DNA from: Spirometra erinaceieuropaei
Taxonomy: Eukaryota; Platyhelminthes; Cestoda; Diphyllobothriidea; Diphyllobothriidae
DNA: 64,000 nt
Assembly (NCBI GenBank): GCA_902702965.1
Contig: CACRXP010000001.1
Span: 2,958,159 to 3,022,158, forward strand
Reading direction: 5' to 3'
Shown here: piece after piece, positions 20,640 to 32,306 of the stretch
How the letters are laid out: every line of letters begins with the position of its first letter
Numbering within the stretch: the first letter of the stretch is position 1
Translations under genes and position numbers: made by a program
Notes under the pieces: model-generated
Told to the model about the DNA's origin: nothing
What the model saw: only the letters and a program-made list of their open reading frames with translations
The model's database searches: none

Positions 20640-21460
20640 TTTCACTAAAGCGCTAATTCGGGGCACTGGAAACATTCCTTTAAAAGAATTTTGAATAGCA
20701 AACTATAAAACGGCCTCAAGAGGGTAGAGACCTTCTCAAACGTTACCTCTGGAGTGATAGCAAGGGCAAGTTCCGCCCGAATTCTATATCTGAAACGACT
20801 TTACTCAAGACTATTCCGTAGATATAAGGCCCTTTGAATGAAGCGAAATGAAGGGCAGGACTTAATCGCTACTGCTAATCTTTCCTCAAAAGTGAGAAAT
20901 TCATGAAGATTCATCTATCATAATCAGTTGAGGAACAGATGGCGTACAAGAGAAGAAAGGACTTTAGTTCTCAATAGAATTTGTGGAGTCAGGCTACAGC
21001 GCATCCAAACACCAGGGTTAAGGTGTTGCGATTTGTTATAATAATATCTTTAGGGGGCTGTCCACGTTTTCAATGTAAACGCATGGTTCAACAAGCAAAA
21101 CGTGCAAACGAAAAAAATCGAAAACCCACCAGTCTCTATATACGTGGGATCTGAAAAGTTGAAGAAAAGATTAGTCACTAACTTCGTGAAGACCTTTTAA
21201 ATGATGTCATCTGTTAGATCTCTTGACGTGCTACTAACATAACTGTACTACCGTCGTGTGCCCCTGCAGATGGTTGTTATTCAGCAGTTAACTATGATCG
21301 GATGGCACTGCAGAGAACTTATCAACCGAAGAAGGTAAATTAAGATAGAGTAAAGATGAATAAGTGCGCGGTCTGACTTTCTCTTCACTGTCTACCACGG
21401 TCACTGATTTTAAGACATTACGGCCGGAAGAGGTACGCTAAAGCATAAGGGTCAACCTGG
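20640..21460. repeat. Dispersed repeat family D, copy 2
   Basis: Diverged partner of 11860-12720; no coding frame recognised. Confidence 0.35.
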
Positions 21461-22495
21461 AGTCCCGGTTTCGAAATTAAAATCCTTACGACGCCCATCC
21501 AATCAGGTTGCGGTACACGTCCGTCCTGCTTGGCCTTGACGCCCTTAGAACCCTTTGGTCTTCGTACATAGTTTTTGCAGCTTTTAACAAAGCGTTTAAT
21601 GAGTGTAAGTTGTTATAGCATCCTTAAGTACGTTTGTGTCAATTATCTCAATATATTAGCTTGTCCAGCAAATAGCCGGTGCCCTTTCAGTGATCTTTTT
21701 AGACTACCTTTTAAAAAAACCCTTTTTACCACATTATATTTCAAATATTTTCAGGCTCGGCGTTTTTTTAAAATTCCCATAGCAAGTCGAAGAACAAGCT
21801 AGCCGAACTGAGTATTTGGCAGTTGCTCCAAAATGAAGGTTTTCGAAATAATCCTAAATGCAAACTTTTAACTCAAAGCCTCTCGCCGAGATGTCCTTGA
21901 TTGCGACCACTTTTATAATTGTCGATGGGCTTCCCGGCGTCTAACAAGCCGTTATAATATACTGTGCATCGTTAAATAATGGCATTTTGACACACTGAAA
22001 AACGACGTTGTTGAGAGTTATTACATCAGATAGACTAATTTACAAAAGAGGTAGCCCGCCGTGTAGCATGTTAGGTTCTTGGTCAGCATAGACGGTTTTG
22101 ATTTAGCAGTCATAATGCCGGCTCTACGTATCCCACCACAAAACAGAGAGTTAAAAATGCTTACTTGCTCCTTTTGTTCACTAGTCCCTACTGAATACTG
22201 TTCATGCCGATTCTTCTGGCCTTTGTAACCTGAGAACCGGCAGTTCTTAACGGTCTTTTTGTTTAACTTAACCATCCTCCTTAGATTAGGGGGGTTAAAA
22301 TCCGCCTTAATACTTTGTGTAGAAATGTTAAAAGATTCAACGAGTTTCTATTTTTTCCATCTGTGTCCTTTAATTGTGAGAGATGAGATTGTCCACATAA
22401 ACGCAAAGTACAGGGAAGGTAGATGATTCCAGCTTGGTCGTATCTTGATCGGTCAGCCACTTTCTTGACCATCACGGGCAATGAGCAGACATACA
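21461..22495. other. Unassigned AT-rich stretch
   Basis: No exon, domain or RNA gene recognised. Confidence 0.3.
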
Positions 22496-23417
22496 CTCAG
22501 TGACGAACCTCAAGAAATGTTAGTCGAAATTCTGAAATGAGTTTTAGACTAGGGAGGCTTACCCTGGTTGTCGTTGTTATACTGATCATCCTGCGGAATG
22601 ACTCTATAATATTTCGGAATCGCCGGGGTGTTTTCATTCGAATGCATTTCCTTTTAACCTCCTATGAAAACCGCACTCAGGAAAAATGACTACTTAACTA
22701 ACATGCATTTCTCACATAGATTTTTGATGCTCTCATAAATTAAAATATATCTCATAGAAAACACGCACAGCAATATTTTTTCTCATACACATTACGTAAC
22801 AAACTAGGGTTTCGTTGACTTTTGTAGTCAAAAAGGGTACTGACTGACATTTTTAAGATCGTGCCTTGTCCATTCACACAGTATCGTATCTGTCATAAAG
22901 TATCCATTGCAAACTTTTATGAAATCTCTATGGTATCATCTTAAAGCCATAGAGGAATATATGATTCTCCTTAAGCGGAAGGTGTAAACTTACAAACGGA
23001 AATCGCTAAACGATGGGGCGACAGTTGGTCTGACTCACAATTATTCAGTAATTAGAAAGTTTTCTCAAAACCTGGATATATCGTTTCCTCGAGTGTCAAG
23101 TACGCAGACGACATGATTTTCTATTAAATAAGAAGGAAACACATTTCCATGCATGTTTTCTATAAAATATGTTTGAACTTATTAGATTATCAGAGGTCAG
23201 TGCGAAAAGTTCATACTACTTAAGTGGTCACTTTTCCACCGAGTGCCGGTTTAAGAGGTCAAAAAATGCATTCACGGCCAAAATCTCGGCAAGTGTGAAC
23301 TACGAGGGGATAATTCTCGTGATAGTTAATATTACAACTCCATCTAAGTACCCCTTCCTAATCAAAAGCGCACTTCAAAATTTCGGTTAACACTTCATGA
23401 GGTCGATCACTGACTGT
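22496..23417. mobile_element. Non-autonomous element with long terminal inverted repeats, copy 2
   Basis: The left arm 22498-22760 and right arm 23150-23417 are imperfect reverse complements and both align with the arms of 10381-11372 (AATATTTCGGA, AAAACCGCACTC, AAAATGACTACTTAA, ATGCATTT). The interior also aligns in parts, for example CGTATCTGTC and ATCCATTGCAAACTTT around 22890 against the reverse of the copy 1 interior. No transposase frame. Confidence 0.65.
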
Positions 23418-24779
23418 ACATATGGGCACAGTCCCTCTGCGCAGGATGTTTGCGGACGATTATTAGGCGGTGGGGTGGTATTCTTACCAACACAAACATC
23501 AGCATTGTCTCATCATCTGCAAAGCTGCATTGAGGACAGTTGATGTGCGCAGACAAGGACCTTTATCTTCTCCATTAGGTTCCCATTAAGTTTATTAAGT
23601 ACTTTGGCCAAAATAAGTCGTTTGTGCAATTCTTTTAACACTGACCACATTTCTGGAACCAAATTTTGTCAGAAACCGTGTGTCAGGAAGTACTGTGCAG
23701 TGCAAAGTTTTCTAAAGTCTACATTCGTCCGTCGAGACGTTTGTTCCGCAAATTCAATCAGTAGGTAGGTCTAGTGCCTTTAGTTTTTTAAATATTTTTT
23801 CGCAGCAGAAATGAAGAAGTCACTGGGGGTTTCATGAATGAAAGTTTCGTATGGTGCTTCAAGTAAAGCTCCATAAAAAATTCCATATTTTAAAGACTTC
23901 AAAATATTCCATTCCAAAAAAAGGCATGTAAGAGTAAGAGATATTCTGCATGTGCATACGAACATTTTCTTATTGCACTTTTTATTGCTTTTCGGTCCGT
24001 GTATACTTCTCACAGTTAATATTTATGAATAGCTTACTTATATTAATATGTCGACAGCGTCCCCTGAGGACCAAACCAGTAAAGAAATTCTCTTTGTCAA
24101 AACAGTTTAAATGCCTTTATATACTTCTTTATAAAAAATGACAAGGGCATTTGCAAGATGAGCGAATGGGGTGTTTACACGACAGACGACCAGGAGCTAA
24201 AAGGAATATGACTTTCGAGCATTCAGGTGTAGTCTCGAAAATTATCTTGCACTCATCAATGCTATCCATAGCAGCGTGAATTCATGCGAGTGTACGAGGT
24301 CTCCTAATTTCCTGAAAGTTCATTTTCAGGGTTTATAAGCAAGAAATGCTTCATAGGCAAAGAAGGATTTATATTTAGCCAATGTTCAAAGAAACTAAGG
24401 GAAAAAACATAATTCGAATGAAGATAGGAAGTTCCGTCCATAACAACACCTTCCAGAAGGCTCCTTTCCATGCGTATAATACCCTCCTAATGTTGGCTTT
24501 GCGTATCCATGTGCTGCCCTTCTGTAGTTAAAAAGCAAACATAAGTATACCTTGATCTTTCGGTATTGTGGGAATAGGAGAAATTTGTTACATCAGGCAT
24601 GAAATGGTTTTCGCCGATCAGATATCCCACAGTCGAGCGGATTGACTTATAGGCTCAATGCACTTAGATGTCTTTAAGTAAAATCTATTCTGACGCGCAA
24701 TAAGACGTGTGAAAAAGTAACACACTTCGCATTACAGAGTTCCTTGTTTCTGGATAAATTTAAGTGCTGAAAGCGGACA
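23418..24779. other. Unassigned stretch
   Basis: No feature recognised. Confidence 0.3.
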
Positions 24780-24802
24780 TTTTTAAAACAGAAGGTTGGG
24801 AG

Positions 24803-24951
24803 CTAAATCAAACCTTGTGGTGAGTTCCCAGAACTGCCCTTCTTAGACCTGCCAGTCGAGGATGCACCCATCGTCTCCCCCTCCTCAACTGTAGACTGAG
24901 CAGCGGCTTCACCAGACTCCGGCTCGTCGTCGGCCGTATCCGCAACGTCAG
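24803..24951 (-). CDS. Terminal exon of a micro-exon gene-like unit (best preserved copy)
   Basis: On the minus strand it follows an acceptor-like TTTCTCCGAAG and is entered in phase 1. It reads DVADTADDEPESGEAAAQ, then STVEEGETMGASSTGRSKKG, then SSGNSPQGLI and a TAG stop: 48 codons after the split codon. The composition is acidic first and Ser/Gly/Lys-rich at the end, with no cysteines, membrane segment or domain that I recognise. The 30-nt micro-exon at 27829-27858 lies 2.9 kb upstream on the same strand and leaves phase 1, which fits splicing to this exon. Upstream exons, a start codon and any signal peptide were not found. It could be a functional gene or the youngest copy of a dispersed element. 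Confidence 0.45.
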
Positions 24952-24999
24952 CTTCGGAGAAATCACAAATGAGAATTAGCCTTCATAAGATACATTGCC

Positions 25000-25200
25000 A
25001 GTAACGTCTCAGATACATGCACATTTTAAGTTCTAACCTGCAATACGGGGTCACGTACTGTAATGTACAAAGCAATATGCATGTTTTAGATTTTTGAATG
25101 ATTGCCAACTGATAATAGGAAGGGAAGTTTCAGGCAACCACACACCGCCTTGGTAGCTAGTTATGTTCCGCTGAAGCTATGTGGGCCAGTTTGGGTGTTT
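25000..25200 (-). repeat. Flank shared by the micro-exon family copies
   Basis: Aligns with 4860-5060 and 13440-13640 (ATATG.ATGTTT, GATTG(C)CAACTGATAATAGG, GGTTATGTTCCGCTGAA-type words). Confidence 0.45.
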
Positions 25201-25284
25201 TTATAGCAGAGATTTCTTATGTGGTCCACGCAGGACATTGAAACGCAAGCCGCCCTTAATACTGTCGGTTTGGAGCTAAACACT

Positions 25285-25375
25285 GGACAATTTAGGGTAA
25301 AAGTTAGGGTTAGGAGCAATGTCAAGATTAAGGTTATGGTTAAGGTTTAGATCAGATTTAATGTTAGGGCTAGAA
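25285..25375 (-). repeat. Short degenerate TTAGGG-like array
   Basis: Words such as TTAGGGTTAGGAGC, TTAAGGTTATGGTTAAGGTT and ATGTTAGGGCTAG occur in succession; strongly degenerate. Confidence 0.5.
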
Positions 25376-26710
25376 CACGGAAATATCTATCCCTGCCGGG
25401 ATTTAGTGCACGGTCACTTTTATAACACGGAAGGATCCCTCCTACTCCTGGGTCCTCTTTGGGGGACATGTAAACAATTTCAAGCGCTTTATATAATATG
25501 ACCAGATAATCTAGGCCAATCCCTTTACCAACCGTCTGAAGGCCGTTCCATAACAGTTTTACTTATATTTCCAGGCCACTAAGCAAGTACGTGCTGATCT
25601 CGGCCATATAGGGATCGTAGCGTATCATTCATGGTGTTCTAGGCAGGAGGCATTTTAATGCCTCATAATATATTGTTTACGATTACTTGTCAAACAGCGT
25701 CTGAAAAACTCAGCAGGGTGTCCGTGAGACCTGATACTCTCCAGTGTACCCCGCGTTTGGTAAGCATCGGATGAAGGCCCCCAAGCATCTGTGACATTCA
25801 AAGAATACCTACTATACTTATTTAAGTGGGTTTTAGCCCGACACGGTCATTTCGATTTGGTGTTTCATCGTACAAGGTTGGATCGTCCGTTGTAGACGGC
25901 CGGGTGCATTGTATACAATGACCTCATCTCAGAGAGTCCAGAAACGATCGTTGTAGAAATGTAACGTTAATTTTTTTAACTTGTCCTGCTTAATTTCGGT
26001 TGCTATATGTCAATGCATTAAAATTCTTTTGCCCGAAAAAGGAATTTACCAATTACCTATGCTTATTTCGTTATTCCTCTATGCATCCATAGGCCGCGCC
26101 CGTAAAACCCCTATTACCACCTCTCCCGTAAGACGGACACCTCTTGCTGGTCGTGTGTGAGTTTGGGTTCACCCGATCGCTGCCTCATCCAGTCCAAAAG
26201 GATGCTCCACTTTTATTTTGTCCAGATACGCCAAAATTTAATCAGCACAATGACAGAAAGTTCCTTGAATGCTCAGAAGTGCTGCGATGGGTAGACCTTA
26301 GGCGTTAGAACCCTGAGTCACAGCGTTGTTACAAACGTTCGGAATAAGTCACTACAGAGGACTCTTCTCCGCCTAAAGAGCACATTGGACCCGCGATTTG
26401 GACATGGTGTACTCAGCCTCATTTGGTATTGGTCACTGTCCAGGTTGCTAAGTTGCACTCTAAGCGTGTGCGTGGACCATTTAAAGTTCTGCAGTAAATG
26501 TCTCTACACTACTACCGTCTCTTAACATCCGTTAGCAAAAAAAACAGTAAGAGCAGATGTCACATTGAGGCAGCGCACGATTGTATTATCTTGAAAAGAT
26601 GTGGACATGTTGTCGTGACCCAAAAAAGGTAAATGTTAATGCTCACTTTAACGGCGAATTAGCTTTTCTGCGCGTTAAGCGTACTTAGTCAGGAAAGGCT
26701 AAAACTCTGC
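25376..26710. other. Unassigned stretch
   Basis: No gene recognised; 25590-25750 loosely resembles 13850-13980. Confidence 0.3.
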
Positions 26711-27577
26711 TAAATGTGGCCTGACCTATGTACATGCGAATGCGGGCATCAGGATTGTCTAGGAACAAATCCCTCCCAGAACTTTCTATTCGCCGTCCTT
26801 AGTCTACACACGTGCCCCTCCCAGTCGAGTAAGTCTTCCGGCGAGGGCAAGTTCTCCTAGGACTCGAGAAACTTTAGAGATTGTGAAAATCCCTATAACT
26901 ATGTTCAGAAGAGACAGTAGCGGGCGAAAGTTCCTTTCGGTAACATGGGATGAGGTACAGTGAGTAAAAAATCAATAAAAGCTAGTTTTTAAATTCCAGG
27001 CTGGGTAAGAGCGGAAGGGCGCAGAAAGTTGTATGCGGTTAGTCAACCTTTTGCCACGGTAAGCGCGGAGCCTGAACAAGGTTCTTTTGGGCGCATATGG
27101 TCGGTTTTCGTAACCTGATGGCGGCCAATTCTGCTGTTGCTAACGGACGCTGGCCCAGTAGCTTAGGGGAGCTCGAGGGGACCTTATAAATTACAGGAAA
27201 TGTTTCAGCGGGGTCCACACGATGCCCTGAATCCACTGCATGCGCAAGGATGGCGCTGTCTATTCTCCTAGTTTCACCCTTTGCCAGCCATGCGTCTTTT
27301 ATTGATTTTTTCACTCACTGTGCCCCCACCCCATGTAATTGTATTGGGTCGGCGCCTTTCTAAAAGAATACGAGTGCACCTTCCCGCATGGCTGGCACAT
27401 CCCTGTTAAATGTGGTCCGATCTATGTACATGCGAATGCAGGCATCAGGATCGTCTAGAAACAAATCCTTCCCAGAACTTCAAAATCGCCGTCCTTAGTC
27501 TACACACGTGCCCCTGCCAGTCGAGTAAGTCTTCCAGTGAGGGCAAGTTCTCCTAGGACTCGAGAAACTTTAGTGGT
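26711..27577 (-). mobile_element. Short Penelope-like element flanked by direct terminal repeats
   Basis: 26711-26883 and 27407-27577 are direct repeats with no indel over at least 167 bp (offset 696 bp), as expected for PLE pLTRs. Between them the minus strand 27039-27314 encodes the end of a GIY-YIG domain: AWLAKGETRRIDSAILAHAV, DSGHRVDPAETFPVIYKV, LGQRPLATAELAAIRLRKPT and LVQAPRLPWQKVD. It resembles the C-terminal block of the PLE at 3.9-4.1 kb. RT is absent, so the copy is 5'-truncated. This frame is uninterrupted, so the insertion may be relatively young. Confidence 0.75.
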
Positions 27578-27828
27578 TGGAGTGGAGACGACACTCGAGC
27601 GTGGCTCAGTAGGCTGTGCGATCGAGAGGAAGATAGAATATGTCATTATCACGTACTGTAAATGTTTGCCGATAGGTAAAAACCCCGATCGGTACACAAT
27701 TTGCCCAGACTTCATTATTAGAAAAAAAGAAAAATGGGTGCACATTTCCGTGGAGATATGCAACTTTCATAATGGCCAGTTTTGCAGAATAATGAAAAAC
27801 GCGGCGCTATCAAAACAAACAGTGATAC

Positions 27829-27858
27829 CTGAAGAATCAGTTTTGGGTGACTTTGAGG
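27829..27858 (-). other. 30-nt micro-exon-like block, unit g
   Basis: 30 nt between ACAATTTCAG and GTATCACT on the minus strand; phase 1 reading SKSPKTDSS. It is on the same strand as, and upstream of, the terminal exon at 24951. Confidence 0.5.
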
Positions 27859-27929
27859 CTGAAATTGTGAAAAAAATAGAATTGGGGACTGAGAAGAATA
27901 GCTTTCTACCATATTCTTATATTAGCTTA

Positions 27930-30900
27930 ACGTAAATTGCTATGCAGTCATCGGGAGGGGGAGGGGTTCGGAAATGTCTGGTTGCTCTCAAATGAAAACT
28001 TAGGACAAGAGTTCGCCGTACTATCTAAGAATGTCTATCGATAAGCACGTTTGCGACCTTGCAATTCGCCAGAAGGAACTGAGAAGAAAAAATATTTAGG
28101 CAATCGGACTGCCGCCGATAAACAAACTATTATTATTGTTGTAGTTGGATGAAAACATGCCAAAGCTGGAGACGCGTCCACTACAGAAAACTTTAGAAGC
28201 CTGGCGCCAGCAGTTAACCTACACATGCACTATATTCAAAGGTGGTGTTAGGTTCCCCGTTTCGCAAAGTCAGTTGCGTGCCAGCGATAACTTGCAAACA
28301 GCGAGTAGCACGATTTTTTTATAAGTATCTAGAAGTCTGACTGCCGTATGTGCCAGAGTTCATATTCGAAGAACAAGTTCTCTCAAACGAACACGCTTAA
28401 GAGCAAAAATCCTTCCACATAATCGCAGGAAAATAAAAGTAAAGATCGGGGAAGCAGCCCCGGGAAATCCGCTTTGGTTAACTTAGTGTATTCTTGGGAA
28501 ACCGAAGAAAACTGCGGTTTCAACAAGGTGTCTGTACTCTTTTTGTTGTTAAATTTTAAAAAACCATTTTTATTACGATCCAATATTTAAATGAGTTGCT
28601 CGATGGAGAAGGCATAATCTAGAACATTGAAACCTACCAGCCTTAAAAGACATTGCACCTGCAAAATTAAAGAACAGCGATTAATGAATAATCTTGTAAA
28701 CGTTTCTAAACAATACTCCATGTTAAATACTTTGAAGTGCTTTGGAAAAATATGGAAGACTTTCGTGATTCCTGTGAAAATTGTTGTTAGGCAACAATTA
28801 ACTAAGATTGGACGGCAACATGGAGTATTTTTTTGATGACAGGAAAATAATAGAATCAAGCAAAAATAAACGCCATGGACGAATCTAACTAGAGAAAAAA
28901 CGGCCATATGTACAGAATGGCCCACAAGCCGCTCCTTTTTGGTGACATATAGATTCTCCTGTGTAGTTCAGTAGATATCTGAGCCTACAATTCGTTCTTA
29001 TTCTTATGTGCTATTACCAAATATGTACGAACACAGTGTAAATGATTTTTAATTATAAAAGAAACCTTACATGTCTCTAGACCGGCATACGAATTCGCAT
29101 TCCTTTTCACTGCTAAGCATGGTCGTTAGTCTTAAATCAGTTTGGACAGAAGAGGTTACAACAGATCAAATGGGCCGTCTAGTGCCTCCGACCAACCTAA
29201 AAACAGCTAACAGCTGGATTTGTAACCTCAAAATTTAGATTCTTCAAGTTGTCTGGGGCAAGACGATACGACAAATGCCAACCTTACCAATGTGGGTACG
29301 TGAACACAGTGAGGCTACTGGGTTTTTAACAAAAAGCCATCAGGCGCAGTTCTTCTTGTTGATCCCCTCCTGCCTTCTCTCGTCACCTCAACAAAATCCC
29401 CTCGAAACCACTGGAGACTTAGGCCCATCGAGGTTCGCCATCTGACGACCACAAGTAATTCGACAAGCCCTGCGTTTTCCATCATGGTAGACGCCGAAGG
29501 ACCGTAAAAGGCCCTGCTGACATTTTAGGCAGACTCCAAACTGCCGTTAGTTTTTCGAAAAACATACAGCGCGAGTGATACTGGCTAAGGTCAACGGACT
29601 ATAGGTGTACAGCTTAATAATTGAGACCACAGACACCATTTACCTGAAGAACACACGCAGTCAAGTCGTCTTACTGTCCCGTTTTTATTCTGTTGATGAT
29701 CTTCTACAACTTTCCTTCAAAATGTGGCAGAATAAAACAGTTCCTCCCCATACCTGAACCAAACTACAGCAAACTACCAGAGAACTCGCATTTCATTTAA
29801 ATGAAGTCAGTTTGCGCTGATCGAGAGTCTGCTGAAGGGATCACTGACGAAGGCAAAAGTTTACAGTCACTTTCATTTACGTAAATTGCCTCTTCATTGG
29901 GTTTAACATCTAAAGCTTAAGAAACACTTGTTTGCTTCAATAACAAACGTGCATCGGAGGATATGGCAGCCTAACATAAAGGCCTTAGAGTTCAGCCTAA
30001 GGTTGAAAGTGGTGATGAGTGTCCGTTGTTTCCCTCATAGAAGCTTTCAGTCTATTAGTGGGCGCCAGCTTTATTGGGCGTCAAAGAAAGCCCCCAAAAG
30101 AGTCTGGACTAACACGCACTGTAAATGCAACCATGAATGTGCGAATTAGGGCCTGTGAGACAAAAAGAGCACAGCCGCATTTTTTACGTCCTCAGTCTCG
30201 ACTCTCTACCTGACAAACACATTAAGATCGGATACATAAACTGAATCATCCATTTTCAGTCGAGTAATGTGATTCTAGAGAAAGCCAATAGAAAATATAG
30301 CGCGAACTTCGTGTCTGTTACATTGGAGGAATTTCAGTAGAACATTAAAGTTAATCTTTTGTCAGTTTTTTAGGTGTCCCTATCTGTTCACTATCAAGGT
30401 TGACTTTTTCTGTCACAAAATTTCTTACCAGACATTTCCGCTTTCTTCTGATCTGAAATTAATTAAGGACAAAGGAATATTACAGAAATCGTGGCAATAG
30501 TTTATTCCAGAATCGATTTTAGGTAGTATGCTGAGCTCTGTTTACAGAGCTTACCGTTTATAAATATATATCTCTTGAAAGGCACGCATCCCAAGAAATA
30601 TGATTCAATCGTAGGTTCTTTGGGAAAAAGAAAATTTTTCTTAGTACATTTTCGCTGTTGGTCCCCCGTGTCGTCGTCAGAATCATGTAACTAGGCAAAA
30701 AACAGACAAGACTCGCATCGTCGGCCCTACCAAAAACGGCCGAGAATTTCCCGAAACCATGCACTCAAATACTCATGCATTAATCGGCATATTGAGTTAG
30801 ATGTCATGAACAAAAATCCTCAAAGAGAGATGAAAGAGACGAGAGCCAATCGATTCGCAATAAGGTATGCAGCGGACGCTTAGTGGCCGAATCCTTGGAG

Positions 30901-31210
30901 GGGTCATGATTTTTCGAACATGTTTGAAATTTTGATTGCTTTTTGCACATTTTGACAAATGTTCTCGGCCCATCATGGGACAACAGAAGTCGAAGAAACC
31001 CATATTCCCTGCATACTACCAAAGACTCAATCGACAGACAGTTCAAAACATGAGTTTTACCTTCTGCAACCGCCTACGTACCCATCGAAATGACCTTCCA
31101 GCACGCACTATTTATTCCCAGAATTCCTTCATTGTTGGCACATTAAAGGATTATGGGGTGGTCTGGGGGTCGTCCTCCGACAATTAGTTTGAAAATGGAC
31201 TGAGTTCGTT
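27930..31210. other. Long unassigned stretch
   Basis: No convincing exon, domain or RNA gene. Frames here are short and lack splice-compatible homology. It lies downstream of the last ODAD4-like exon seen, so undetected 3' exons could be hidden here. Confidence 0.3.
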
Positions 31211-31215
31211 AGCTT

Positions 31216-31645
31216 TGTAGCGGGCAGTCAGCATGAGCGGTCTGGCGTCATTGTTCAAGACCTCGCTGCCTCAGCGTCATTCACCCTTTTGCATTGAGCA
31301 GTTCCAGACGCGCTGCGCTGCAGTCACACGGCCGACAGCTCGGGCATACCTGCGTCCGCACAGTCGCAGCTGCCCATGCGCTACCCCCTGCAACCAGCAA
31401 AACAAGCCACTGGGACACCACCCATCGGCAAATGCAACACACACCGATCGGAGACTAGTAGAGCCTAGTTTAGGAGCCTACATAAGCAGCTGCCAACACT
31501 GTCCCAGGGACTCTCAGGCATGACTGGACGCAGTCAACACCAACCCTGGCTTCGCTAGTAGCCACTGCCGCCTGAGAGGACAACTCCGGGTTCTGTGCAC
31601 AATAAACCGCTTATTCTGGTGCCTTCCACCTTGTCGCAACAACTT
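31216..31645 (+). repeat. Possible solo LTR
   Basis: Begins TGTAGCGGGC, is GC-richer than its surroundings, contains AATAAA at about 31600 and ends near TTGTCGCAACA, followed by ACTTGGGATCTGACCCGAC, a context seen after LTRs. No second LTR, no gag-pol and no clear target duplication, so it is tentative. Confidence 0.35.
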
Positions 31646-31649
31646 GGGA

Positions 31650-32200
31650 TCTGACCCGACGACGGTAGCGCACAGATAGGGCCACACTCACACCGCCTGG
31701 TCACAACAGCTTTCAGTGGGATTTTTGATGAGACGATTGTATTGGCATGGGTGGCACAGCTTTAAGATGTAAACAAATAAAGGTATCTCAAACAAGGAGA
31801 AAACGGCCTCGCCAACAAGCACGAAGAAATATAAACGGACCTGTCGCGATACCTCAGTCGTCACAAAAACCGGGTGTGCAGACAAATATTTCTATAATGA
31901 TTGGCTGTACAGGCAGAAGACGAGTGAAGATCAAGAATTTGCCTAAGATCAGCAGTAGACTATCCACGTCAGCTACAAAAGCATCGTCTGGGTATCTTCG
32001 ACAACTCACAAAATATGACTCGCCCCACTAGTTCAGCGTTCATGATGCCATTTTCGCTACCTAACTAGGAACACCCAATGGTTAGTCAGCCAAAGACCTG
32101 GCTGCATCGTCAAAAACATTTACTTCACCCCTTGTGCGTTAAGGCATTTCAAAACAAACGAGGATTCGGAGAGAACAGTTTGATTTTGACAAAAGTGGCT
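31650..32200. other. Unassigned stretch
   Basis: An open frame of 94 codons at 31747-32031 is basic but unrecognised. Nothing else seen. Confidence 0.25.
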
Positions 32201-32203
32201 TAC

Positions 32204-32306
32204 ATCTTTCCGTTTCTGCCATTCTCTCCTCCTCGTGGATAATTTCTGAATCTACTTCGGCAATTGCCTCGGCCAAAACACTTTCAGCCTTGAAATAGCC
32301 TTTTCT
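32204..32306 (-). CDS. ODAD4: ODAD4-like exon, end of TPR region
   Basis: 103 nt, phase 0 in and phase 1 out: RKGYFKAESVLAEAIAEVDS, then EIIHEEERMAETER. It is compatible in phase with the exon at 36089 and with the helix that follows the last TPR in the family, but 3.8 kb of intron with repeats lies between. Acceptor TTAAACAG, donor GTAAGC. Weaker assignment than the others. Confidence 0.65.

Noticed and set aside
31233..31523. 96-codon open frame
   Set aside because: Lies inside the LTR-like segment; composition is explained by GC content and no motif was found.
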